Below are positions 1-6,266 of a DNA stretch of 6,663 nt, piece after piece. Each line of letters begins with the position of its first letter. Positions within the stretch are counted from its first letter, which is position 1. This DNA comes from an uncultured Lentisphaeria bacterium (lineage in GTDB: Bacteria > Verrucomicrobiota > Lentisphaeria > Victivallales > Victivallaceae). The DNA lies in the NCBI GenBank assembly GCA_903821255.1, contig CAIJKT010000628.1, positions 1-6,663 on the forward strand. The letters run 5' to 3'. The notes below the pieces were generated by a model that saw only the letters and a list, made by a program, of their open reading frames with translations, searched no databases and was not told the DNA's origin. A program made the position numbers and the translations under genes.

Positions 1-1
1 G

Positions 2-841
2 TATGAAACGCCTTGCGGCAATTTGACCAGTCTGCAGGAAGCCGCGGGTTTTACATCCTGGGTACATGAACGGTTATTTAAAACGCCGGATGATTACAAA
101 GCGCTGCTCTTTCTGTTTCAGGATGAAACTTATGTCCCGTGCTATGATGCTTTTATCACTGCGGAAAAAGCACACGGCGGCGATGCGATATTCCGTGCCG
201 GATTCGGCTTGGAGCCGTTACAGACCTTGATCTCGAGTCTTTACATCGGCATGCAGGATTTCTGCATGGAATGGATGGACAACCGGGATGAAATACTTAA
301 ACTTTATGATGCGGTGGTGGAAAACCGCCGTAAAATCTATCCGGTTGTCGCGCAATCGCCTGCTTCTCATGCCAATTACGGCGGCAATGTGGTCCCCTCC
401 ATCATCGGCCTCGAAACATTTGAAAAATATTATGTTCAGCATTACAACGAAGCAGCGGAAATCATGCATAAGCACGGAAAATTGATCGGCACGCATCTGG
501 ATGCCGACTGCGGACCGATTGCCGGTGCGGTTGCCGGCACCGCCCTGGATTACATTGAAGCGTTCACTCCCGCGCCTGACACCGATATGACTTTGAAAGA
601 GTCCCGCGCTGCCTGGCCGGATAAAGTCATCTGGATGAATTTCCCTTCCTCCGTCCACCTGAAACCGGATGCCGAAGTCAAGCAGAAGACGCTTGAACTT
701 CTGGATGAACTGGGTTCGATGGACGGCATCATCATGGGCATTACCGAAGATATTCCGGAATCGCGCTGGCGCGACAGTTGCCGCGCGATAATGGACGGCC
801 TGGACTCCCATGCCGCCCAAAATCCCCGGCTGTATGCCTGA
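2..841 (+). CDS. UroD-superfamily protein (uroporphyrinogen decarboxylase-like / corrinoid methyltransferase-like), 5'-truncated by window edge
   Basis: The frame is open from base 2 to a TGA at 839-841, and the residues before the first possible start (a TTG at 23-25) read YETPCGNL. This matches the conserved 'TPxGxL' segment seen near the N-terminal part of UroD-like proteins, so the gene very probably starts upstream and TTG-23 is internal. About 279 residues are visible. They include an aromatic-rich helical segment, then GKLIGTHLDADCGP (codons ending near 523), where His and Cys sit where MtaA/CmuA-type relatives carry metal ligands. Next come EAFTPAPDTDMTL and a WPDKVIWMNFPSSV strand, and the C-terminus is a GIIMGITEDIPESRW...I helix. 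True HemE proteins act in haem synthesis. This branch is instead related to methyl-transferring, often cobalamin-linked enzymes, and its substrate is unknown. Family call is firm; the reaction is not. A decayed copy of its last ~30 codons lies at 4692-4820. Confidence 0.85.
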   Translation, partial: YETPCGNLTSLQEAAGFTSWVHERLFKTPDDYKALLFLFQDETYVPCYDAFITAEKAHGGDAIFRAGFGLEPLQTLISSLYIGMQDFCMEWMDNRDEILKLYDAVVENRRKIYPVVAQSPASHANYGGNVVPSIIGLETFEKYYVQHYNEAAEIMHKHGKLIGTHLDADCGPIAGAVAGTALDYIEAFTPAPDTDMTLKESRAAWPDKVIWMNFPSSVHLKPDAEVKQKTLELLDELGSMDGIIMGITEDIPESRWRDSCRAIMDGLDSHAAQNPRLYA

Positions 842-1054
842 TTAGCTTGCCCTGAGCGGCTGCGCTATCACTCCAACATTAGGAATAACCAATCCAATAC
901 CCCTGCGACCCCGCCGGGGGCTTACAATAAACCGATTCCGTGCGCTATAAATGTTTGATGCCGTCGGCACCAAAGCCGTTCATATTCAACATCATGCTCA
1001 ACGGGTCTCCCAATCGGAGGATTCCATTCCCAGGTTTTCTTCATAATACAGCTT
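842..1054. other. Convergent intergenic gap, no clear terminator
   Basis: This gap separates the ends of the plus-strand UroD gene and the minus-strand GH84-like gene. I looked for a shared bidirectional terminator and found only short GC stems (for example AGCG-GCTG-CGCT near 855-866 and a CCCC/GGGG pairing near 909-919), none followed by a T-run on either strand. The minus strand contains a 40-codon open stretch beginning at the ATG at 1044, without a Shine-Dalgarno sequence. It does not resemble a family I know. Confidence 0.4.
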
Positions 1055-3304
1055 CTATTCAAAAATTAAACGTCCGAAGAATTCTGTGGTATGGAAAGAA
1101 TTGCCATACGTGGGCGACCAGCAGGACAATTCCCCTTCCGAGGCATAGGAGCGGCAGAAATTGGCGCGCCATATAGTTCCCTTTCCGACAGGCGTCTCTA
1201 TCACCGGCACCATTGATCTGAACGGGATTTTAACCTCGGCGATCCAAACGCCTTTATCCTTGTCAACGGCCACATCCCAGTCCGGATTCCAGGCAAGCCC
1301 CAGGGATTGAACTCTGGTTTCGTCAAAAAGGTTTTTCTCGTGGTCGAATGAAAGATGTCCATAGCCGCCAGTTTTTTCTCCTTCCAGAAAAATCTCACAG
1401 GCGTCAGAATTCGCATATACCGGTCCGTCGTGTCCGTCAATTACAGGTTTCTTCAGCGGGCTGGCATGTTCAAAACGGAATGCAAGATAAAGGTTTTTTC
1501 CGTCATGGCATACCTTGCCCGAACCCGGATTCACGGACTTGCCCTTCTCCCAGGCGGTAAACTTAAAGTCATCTGCATCCGCCCAGCAGGTATCATCCAG
1601 CTTACCGTCAAGCACCGGCGGCATTTTAACTTTTTTGACTTTTAAGCTCGGAACAACCGCCGTGAATTTAGCCCGCAGCTTGTCAAATCCTTTTTCAATG
1701 GGCAGGGTATTCATCTTCAGTTTTTTCATTTCCTTTACCGTATTTTCAAGGTCTTTGAAATTTGCATTTTTGTCCCCTGAATTTATAGCCTGATAAACCT
1801 CAATGTACTGCTTGACGGGTTTATAGCTGCCCTTGCCGTAAAGTTTCTCAACGATATCCTGGTGAGAGGCGACAGCGTTATATCCCCGCGGATTCCAAAG
1901 ATAATCATTAGTCCCCAGCGCAAAAGGCGTAAGCCAGGGCCAACTGAAGACGAAAGTGTTTATGAAAATTATCCCGTCACTGTCCTTTTCAAAGCCGTCA
2001 TAAAGTTTGGTCTCCCAGCGCGGCACCGGCATGGGGCCGCCTGAATTATCCCACAGGAATGACTTTTGTCCGGCCATATATTTCTTTACATAAAGATCAT
2101 AATCCTCTTTGTTTACATGATTGGAACGGATATCCGGCCCGGTCCAAACCACATAAATATCATTCGGCATCTCTTTGGCCAGATCCATCAGATACTTCTG
2201 ATGCGAAACCCGGCCCGGAACATCATGTTCATATAGAGAATACGGCGCCGGACAGAACGCAAAACTCAACCGGGGATATTTGGGTTTAAGCGCCTCGTAA
2301 ACTCTTTTCATCAGATAGCCGTGGGCGCGGCCGACGGAATTGCCGAACCGCTCTTTTTCGGATTTATTAGGACATACATAATCGCCTTTCTGAGTGGGCG
2401 TCCAGTCGTCCGCCAGAATCATAATATGATTAAAACCAAGCTCGGCGGCATCGCCGCAGCGCTTAATAAAATCATTGACATCGTTTTCTTTCGTAATATC
2501 AAGGATAGGAAATTCCCGCGGCGCGGCGGCATAAATATTTATCAAAAACATATAATCAAACAAATCATAGCGGTCATTGAACTCTTTCAGCGGCGCAAAG
2601 GCTTGTTTCCAGGTGCTCTTTTTATTGTACGAAAGCTCCGGCTTGAACTCCCGCCATTCCCGTCTGTACTGACAAGCATAACCGTCCACTTTATTTCTGG
2701 CAAGATAATTGATCAGTTGCTCCTGGCTGGGTATTACATAGTCGCCAAAATAGCGTTCCCGCCAGACGGGCCAGTCATTAATATCGGCGCACTGAAGAAG
2801 GAAATGGCCGTCTTCAAGCCCGATGGACTGATGCAGGGTCATGGCTGCGTAGAACGTTCCGCGATGCCCGGTGCCGACCGCGATGATTACATCTTTTTCA
2901 CCATCCTTGACCACGCGAATAAAATATCCCTGTTCATTGCCTTCCGGAATTATGGATCGATCCAGTTTTACCTTATATTTATTAAGCGCGTTTTGAATGT
3001 TCTCATCCTTCAATTCTCCAAGGACAACGGTTACTGCGCCAGCGCTTTTTCCAGCACCTTCCACTTTAAAACTTTTCACCCGCTCGATCAACAGATTTTT
3101 GCCAAGCTGCACCGCATTGTGCGCATTCTTATCCACGATGACTTCAAAGCTGCCTGCGGCAACTGGCAGAAACGCCCACTGGCTGATAATCTGCTGCGGA
3201 GCAGGAGTAACTTTTCCGGTATAGTTCAACTGCTGAGCATATGCCCCCGCAGCAGAACCCATCAGCAATAACGCCAGCAAACGACGGATAAATTTTCTAC
3301 TCAT
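1055..3304 (-). CDS. Secreted GH84-like glycosidase (beta-N-acetylglucosaminidase fold) with C-terminal CBM9-like domain
   Basis: 749 aa. The ATG at 3304 is preceded by AAAGGAG with a 7-nt gap, a strong Shine-Dalgarno sequence that fixes the start. Residues 1-23 form a signal peptide (RKFIRR, hydrophobic core, AYA cleavage before QQ), so the product is exported. Residues ~30-165 look like the GH20b/GH84 N-terminal alpha/beta domain, ending in VGTGHRGTFYAAMTLHQ. Residues ~180-460 resemble the NAGidase barrel. ILADDW at 296-301 supplies the family's catalytic Asp-Asp pair (D299, D300). WTGP (387-390), WDN (418-420) and the GIIFIN strand ending in N449 match other GH84 landmarks. Residues ~553-749 are a CBM9-like domain (PPVLDGKLDDTCW, AEVKIPF, WRANF, FGRLIF), typical of bacterial glycan enzymes. 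The usual EGFYG and PKDD motifs are not recognisable, so the substrate may differ from N-acetylglucosaminides. Last gene of the minus-strand unit, 24 nt after the frameshifted gene. Confidence 0.8.
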   Translation of the reverse strand: MSRKFIRRLLALLLMGSAAGAYAQQLNYTGKVTPAPQQIISQWAFLPVAAGSFEVIVDKNAHNAVQLGKNLLIERVKSFKVEGAGKSAGAVTVVLGELKDENIQNALNKYKVKLDRSIIPEGNEQGYFIRVVKDGEKDVIIAVGTGHRGTFYAAMTLHQSIGLEDGHFLLQCADINDWPVWRERYFGDYVIPSQEQLINYLARNKVDGYACQYRREWREFKPELSYNKKSTWKQAFAPLKEFNDRYDLFDYMFLINIYAAAPREFPILDITKENDVNDFIKRCGDAAELGFNHIMILADDWTPTQKGDYVCPNKSEKERFGNSVGRAHGYLMKRVYEALKPKYPRLSFAFCPAPYSLYEHDVPGRVSHQKYLMDLAKEMPNDIYVVWTGPDIRSNHVNKEDYDLYVKKYMAGQKSFLWDNSGGPMPVPRWETKLYDGFEKDSDGIIFINTFVFSWPWLTPFALGTNDYLWNPRGYNAVASHQDIVEKLYGKGSYKPVKQYIEVYQAINSGDKNANFKDLENTVKEMKKLKMNTLPIEKGFDKLRAKFTAVVPSLKVKKVKMPPVLDGKLDDTCWADADDFKFTAWEKGKSVNPGSGKVCHDGKNLYLAFRFEHASPLKKPVIDGHDGPVYANSDACEIFLEGEKTGGYGHLSFDHEKNLFDETRVQSLGLAWNPDWDVAVDKDKGVWIAEVKIPFRSMVPVIETPVGKGTIWRANFCRSYASEGELSCWSPTYGNSFHTTEFFGRLIFE

Positions 3305-3328
3305 CGATAAACTCCTTTCAAAATATAA

Positions 3329-4119
3329 TTATTCTGTTGTAGTGACATTCCAGTTATCAACACAGTGATCTCCGTTAACCCATTGATTGCACTGGATGCT
3401 AAAAAATCCCTCTGCATTTCTGGACGGATTTTCTGTCGTATCAGTAATATCCAGCGCCAATGTTTCGCCAATATAGATTTTTATATTACTGCCTTTTGTA
3501 GCTATGCATATATGTCCGCCAAGTTGTCCGGTGTAGATTTCTGTGGATTCCTTTGCAAGACCATAGTTGCTGAGCAGTTTTATTTTCATTCCATCTTTGG
3601 ACAGCGGCATGATTTGCAAGGCATAACCGTCCGGCTTGCCGCCATCGGAAACCGCCGCCGTCACTTTGGACATTCGAAAATTGACAGTAATGCCTTGAGA
3701 AGAAGGTTCTCCGGTACGGAAGTAGTCAAATTCCAGCTTGAAATCTTTAACTTTCTTATCAAGGTAAATAATATCTGTCGTTCTGCAGGGACACTTCCAG
3801 ACAAGTCCTTTATTGCCTTTTGTATATTCAAGGATGCCGGGCAGATGAACATCAGGCCCGTTCTGTCTAAATCCCTCCGCCCCCACTTATATCCTTCCCG
3901 GGTGGTTCCAAGGTTCCCATAATTTTTAAGCGCGGCATCAGAGCTGTTATATTCACGTTCAAAATCATCCGACATCAATACAGCGGCAGTCGCATTGAAG
4001 CTCCAGGTTAACGCCACTGCAGAAAATAACGCGGAGATTCTTTTTCCCGTTTTCGGCGTGTTTGCGGCAACGCCCCATCTCTTTACCGCGGATAATCCTG
4101 ATAATATCATTTTGTGCAT
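3329..4119 (-). pseudogene. Frameshifted secreted concanavalin/DUF1080-like jelly-roll protein
   Basis: Two overlapping minus-strand frames make one protein. The first runs from the ATG at 4119 and loses sense after YKWG, stopping at 3661. The second resumes with AEGFRQNGPDVHLPG and runs to the stop at 3329. The switch falls at a run of five G on the coding strand (3884-3880); six G would join the frames into a 263-aa product. AAGGA sits 9 nt before the ATG at 4119 and supports that start, while the downstream half has only a GTG at 3886 with no Shine-Dalgarno. In the joined product, residues ~27-46 are a signal-peptide core ending NATAA, followed by SDDFER, a common first strand in secreted jelly-roll proteins. 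Then come DFKLEFDYF, SQGITVNFR, GYALQIMP and a final VDNWNV strand, a pattern like DUF1080 or LamG/concanavalin-type sugar-binding folds. Family is inferred from the pattern. It may be a real null mutation, slippage, or a base-calling error in the homopolymer. Confidence 0.7.
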
Positions 4120-4141
4120 GTCTTGATGTCCTTTTTAATAA

Positions 4142-4375
4142 TTACACACGCCAGGCAGGATTGGCTGTGCTGTCATAACTCCGGATTATGTGATCATTAT
4201 TATCGCCGGCGTATGAATGCATCACCATGCCGATAGTTTTAAGATTGTTCATGCAAGTGGCGGCACGTCCACGCTCCCGCGCTTTATTTAAGGCGGGCAG
4301 CAGCATCGAAGCTAATATCGCTATGATAGCAATGGTTATTAAAAGTTCAATAATAGTAAATCTAACGCTCTTCAT
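4142..4375 (-). CDS. Short type II secretion/type IV pilin-like (pseudopilin) protein, probably C-terminally truncated
   Basis: 77 aa from the ATG at 4375. An in-frame ATG lies further upstream at 4573, but it falls at the predicted transcription start. The 4375 ATG has AGAGGA about 10 nt before it and begins at the conserved prepilin N-terminus, so it is preferred. The leader is MKSVR, then [21 protein letters not shown] (residues 6-26), the class III signal and transmembrane helix. Glu10 equals mature Glu5 of pilins. The -1 residue is Arg rather than the classical Gly, as in many Lentisphaera-type pseudopilins. [22 protein letters not shown] follows, then YAGDNNDHI. The protein stops at PAWRV, where family members (usually well over 200 aa, from memory) continue into a globular domain with an H-x9-DG segment. 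No such segment is visible before the next gene, 22 nt on. It is either a degenerate gene or a deliberately minimal pilin-like peptide. First gene of the unit. Confidence 0.7.
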   Translation of the reverse strand: MKSVRFTIIELLITIAIIAILASMLLPALNKARERGRAATCMNNLKTIGMVMHSYAGDNNDHIIRSYDSTANPAWRV

Positions 4376-4572
4376 TACTGTTTTATCCTCTCTTGCGTTG
4401 TTCTTTTGCTTCTGGTGGAACCTGGGCGTCTCAAACATTTCTGTCTTGCAGCCATCTGTCCGCATTGACAGTCCCCGGATAGCCGTGCCATTCCTTGATT
4501 GCAAGCTGCATGCGGATATATACACCAGAACTACCCGCTCCCGCGACGAGTTGTTATTTTTGAATCCTTCCA
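4376..4572 (-). other. Long 5' leader of the minus-strand unit
   Basis: About 197 nt lie between the predicted transcription start (near 4572) and the ATG at 4375. The frame of the pseudopilin is open upstream to the ATG at 4573, but the extra 66 residues look like no known N-terminus and would push the prepilin signal deep into the protein. A small CTGTC/GACAG stem (4456-4471) is the only obvious hairpin. I recognise no riboswitch or attenuator. The leader may be a relic of an earlier gene or may act after transcription. Confidence 0.4.
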
Positions 4573-4578
4573 TGTTTT

Positions 4579-4607
4579 ATTATATGTCGAACCGGTTCGA
4601 ATGTCAA
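4579..4607 (-). promoter_or_regulatory. Consensus sigma70-type promoter for the minus-strand cassette
   Basis: On the minus strand, TTGACA (4607-4602) and TATAAT (4584-4579) are separated by exactly 17 nt. Both hexamers match the consensus perfectly. Transcription should begin near 4572 and read into the pseudopilin, jelly-roll and GH84-like genes. An AT-rich stretch at 4621-4640 lies upstream, roughly at -49 to -68, where it could only partly act as an UP element. A promoter this strong normally needs a repressor, which fits the palindrome inside its spacer. Confidence 0.85.
4587..4600. promoter_or_regulatory. Perfect 14-bp palindrome in promoter spacer, probable LacI/GalR-family operator
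   Basis: TCGAACCGGTTCGA is identical to its own reverse complement and lies entirely between the -35 and -10 hexamers. LacI/GalR-family operators are short palindromes with a central CG-containing core (AACCGGTT-like), and binding in the spacer blocks RNA polymerase directly. No regulator gene is in the window, so the family assignment is inference from site shape. A sugar-responsive repressor would suit the glycosidase downstream. Confidence 0.7.
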
Positions 4608-4905
4608 GAGATGAATCCCGATATTTTAAAAATTTATTCTTGACACAGCGATGAAATTGCGGGAAGAATGATTGTGATTTCTCCTGATTAAATGGATTCA
4701 ACAGGCGGTATCATCATGGGCATTGCCGTGGCTATTCCGGAATCGCGCCGGCGCGACAGTTGGCATGCGATAATGGACTCCATGGCAATCCATGCCGTTA
4801 CAGCGAACCGCAGTCAGTAAAATGAGGTCCGATTTCAGGCTCTTTTCATTCATCGGCATTTATCAATCTGTCACCTTGATCCATACTCCATAAATAATCA
4901 TGGCG
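4608..4905. other. Stretch without an intact gene, between the cassette promoter and the methyltransferase end
   Basis: Together with the promoter it makes a gap of just over 300 bases between genes. Bases 4620-4640 are AT-rich. TTGACA occurs on the plus strand at 4640-4645, pointing towards the UroD remnant, but the best -10 (AAGAAT, 18 nt on) is poor. Bases 4692-4820 hold the UroD-tail remnant, listed separately. In 4821-4905, downstream of the methyltransferase stop, I find no hairpin with a T-run and so no clear terminator. Confidence 0.5.
4692..4820 (+). pseudogene. Remnant copy of the 3' end of a UroD-superfamily gene
   Basis: Forty-two codons from ATG at 4692 to TAA at 4818-4820 read as a decayed version of the last codons of the gene at 2-841. 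GIIMGIxxxIPESRxRDS is shared, then AIMD and an HA near the end. By eye, 63 of 72 bases match between 725-796 and 4707-4778 with no gap, and similarity fades towards the stop. An in-frame TAA immediately precedes the ATG (4689-4691) and there is no Shine-Dalgarno, so this is not a functional start. Most differences change the amino acid (W to R, CR to WH, TED to AVA), as expected without selection. The remnant is in the same orientation as the intact gene, about 4 kb away, with the minus-strand cassette between them. It could descend from a tandem paralogue or from a partial duplication. Confidence 0.8.
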
Positions 4906-6162
4906 TCAGGCTCTGGCGTAAAGACATTTCAGGTAACTTGATTCTTTGAATTTGGCGGGATGATCGACCGCATGGCTGGTCCGCATGAATTCGTCCAGCG
5001 GGCGGCCGGCGGATGCGGCAGTCTGGTGGACAACTTCAAACAGCTCATCGGCGCATATTCGGCTGGAGCACGAGGCGAAAACCAGAATCCCGTTCTTCCG
5101 GATCAGTTTCACCGCCGACCGCGCCAGCCTGGCATAAGACTTCATTGCCGTGTCTTTTTCCGCCGCCGACTTGGCAAATGAAGGGGGGTCCACTATTACT
5201 ATATCAAACAGGTTTTTGTTTTTGTCCAGATCATCCATGACCGCAAAAGCATCACCGGTGATCCCGAAATGCCTGCATGCGGCGATATTGCGGTCATTGG
5301 CATTCAACGCAAAATTGCGGCAGGCCGCGGCAATCGCGTGTTTACTGAAATCAACGCTGTAAACTTCCGCCGCCCCGGCCCGTGCGGCATAAAGTGAGAA
5401 GCCGCCGGAATATGAAAATAAATTAAGGACCTTGCCGGCGCCTTGTGCGAGCTCGCCGACCGCGGCGCGATTGTCGCGCTGATCAAGGAAAAAGCCGGTT
5501 TTCTGCCCGGATTTCACATCGGCTTCAAAAATAATCCCGTTCTCAAGAAACTGCACCGCGCCATCCCATGCGGGCGAACCGTCCGCGATCAGAGTTCCGT
5601 CGGGCAATCCGAATCTGACCTCATCGGGCATCCGCTGAACTTCGCGCGAAAAACGTACCGCCAGCCGCCGCAGCTCCGGATAAAGTTCAAATAAACAGTC
5701 CGTAATGTCGCCCAGCCACGGAATGAATGCCGGCGAGTAAACCTTCAGCACCAGCGCATCCGCATATTTATCGGCGATCACCCCCGGAAACGCATCCGAC
5801 TCGCCGTTGATCAGCCGCCACGCATTGGTACCGGCGGGAAGTTTGCCGTCGCGCAACTGTTTGGACTCAAGACAGAGCTTGCGAAAAAGCTCCGGCCCGA
5901 CCGGCAGCTTTGAAGGTCCGAAGGAGAGCACTTTGACGCGAACCGGGGAGGAAGGGTCATACAGCCCTGCCCCGAGGACAGATTTATTCTGATCGAAAAC
6001 GACAGCTACATCACCCGGCTTGCCGTCGCGGGAGATTTTTTCAATGGAATCTTCAAAGAGCCACGGGTGCCCCTGGCGCAAAGCCCTGGCCCCTTTGTCC
6101 TTAACCCTGACGGCAATTCTATTCTGAGAATTGCCGCGCGGCAGATTATGCGGCAGCATCAT
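4906..6162 (-). CDS. rlmI: RlmI-family class I SAM-dependent 23S rRNA (cytosine-5) methyltransferase
   Basis: 418 aa, close to the ~396 aa of E. coli RlmI, which methylates C1962 of 23S rRNA to m5C. Residues ~16-95 form the PUA RNA-binding domain (RALRQGHPWLFEDSI, GDVAVVFD, GAGLYDPSSPVRVKVLS). The middle domain shows RLINGESDAFPGVIADKY (116-133) and KTGFFLDQRDNR (221-232). The Rossmann methyltransferase domain carries SAM motif I VLNLFSYSGGFSLYA (245-259), the acidic D271 after the next strand, motif IV VDPPSFA (324-330) and ASCSS (363-367). Cys365 in the last is a candidate for the cysteine used by m5C enzymes. The start is uncertain: ATGs at 6162 and 6159 both have only a weak GGA upstream, and family homology begins nearer residue 16. 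It follows a terminator and so is probably transcribed separately from the RRM gene. Family is sure; the exact target base is inferred. Confidence 0.88.
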   Translation of the reverse strand: MMLPHNLPRGNSQNRIAVRVKDKGARALRQGHPWLFEDSIEKISRDGKPGDVAVVFDQNKSVLGAGLYDPSSPVRVKVLSFGPSKLPVGPELFRKLCLESKQLRDGKLPAGTNAWRLINGESDAFPGVIADKYADALVLKVYSPAFIPWLGDITDCLFELYPELRRLAVRFSREVQRMPDEVRFGLPDGTLIADGSPAWDGAVQFLENGIIFEADVKSGQKTGFFLDQRDNRAAVGELAQGAGKVLNLFSYSGGFSLYAARAGAAEVYSVDFSKHAIAAACRNFALNANDRNIAACRHFGITGDAFAVMDDLDKNKNLFDIVIVDPPSFAKSAAEKDTAMKSYARLARSAVKLIRKNGILVFASCSSRICADELFEVVHQTAASAGRPLDEFMRTSHAVDHPAKFKESSYLKCLYARA

Positions 6163-6203
6163 TAAATTATCATCCGTCAGCTATTTGTTGTGCATTTTAT
6201 GTT

Positions 6204-6240
6204 AAAAATAAAATAGCCGGCAGAATTTTCCTGCCGGCTA
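6204..6240 (-). terminator. Intrinsic terminator of the RRM protein gene
   Basis: Read on the minus strand, a perfect 10-bp stem (TAGCCGGCAG / CTGCCGGCTA, arms 6240-6231 and 6223-6214) with a 7-nt loop is followed by TTTTATTTTT (6213-6204). It begins 26 nt after the RRM stop codon. The T-run exists only on the minus strand, so termination is directional and separates the RRM gene from the methyltransferase. Confidence 0.92.
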
Positions 6241-6266
6241 TGAAAACGCTCAGGCGTTACTGAAAC

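Noticed and set aside
218..820. 200-codon minus-strand open frame inside the UroD gene
   Set aside because: Antisense shadow of a recognisable coding region; the translation has no known motifs.
903..925. GC-rich stem as terminator for the UroD gene
   Set aside because: The pairing is short and not followed by a T-run on either strand.
922..1044. 40-codon minus-strand reading frame beyond the GH84-like stop
   Set aside because: No ribosome site and no recognisable similarity; length is within chance expectation.
2321..3271. Long 316-codon plus-strand open frame
   Set aside because: It lies entirely antisense to the GH84-like gene, has no Shine-Dalgarno or family resemblance, and its length is a by-product of that gene's codon use.
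4431..4511. 26-codon minus-strand reading frame in the leader, possible leader peptide
   Set aside because: No Shine-Dalgarno, no run of regulatory codons and no attenuator hairpin after it.
4376..4573. Extended start of the pseudopilin at the ATG at 4573
   Set aside because: That ATG coincides with the predicted transcription start and lacks a ribosome site; the prepilin signal begins at 4375 with its own Shine-Dalgarno.
4835..4914. Nine-base direct repeat TCAGGCTCT at 4835 and 4906
   Set aside because: Short, without further flanking similarity or transposase; likely chance, so not called a target-site duplication.
6163..6203. Possible promoter for the methyltransferase (GATAAT with TGCACA)
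   Set aside because: The -35 is poor and the start would fall on the ATG itself; support is too weak.
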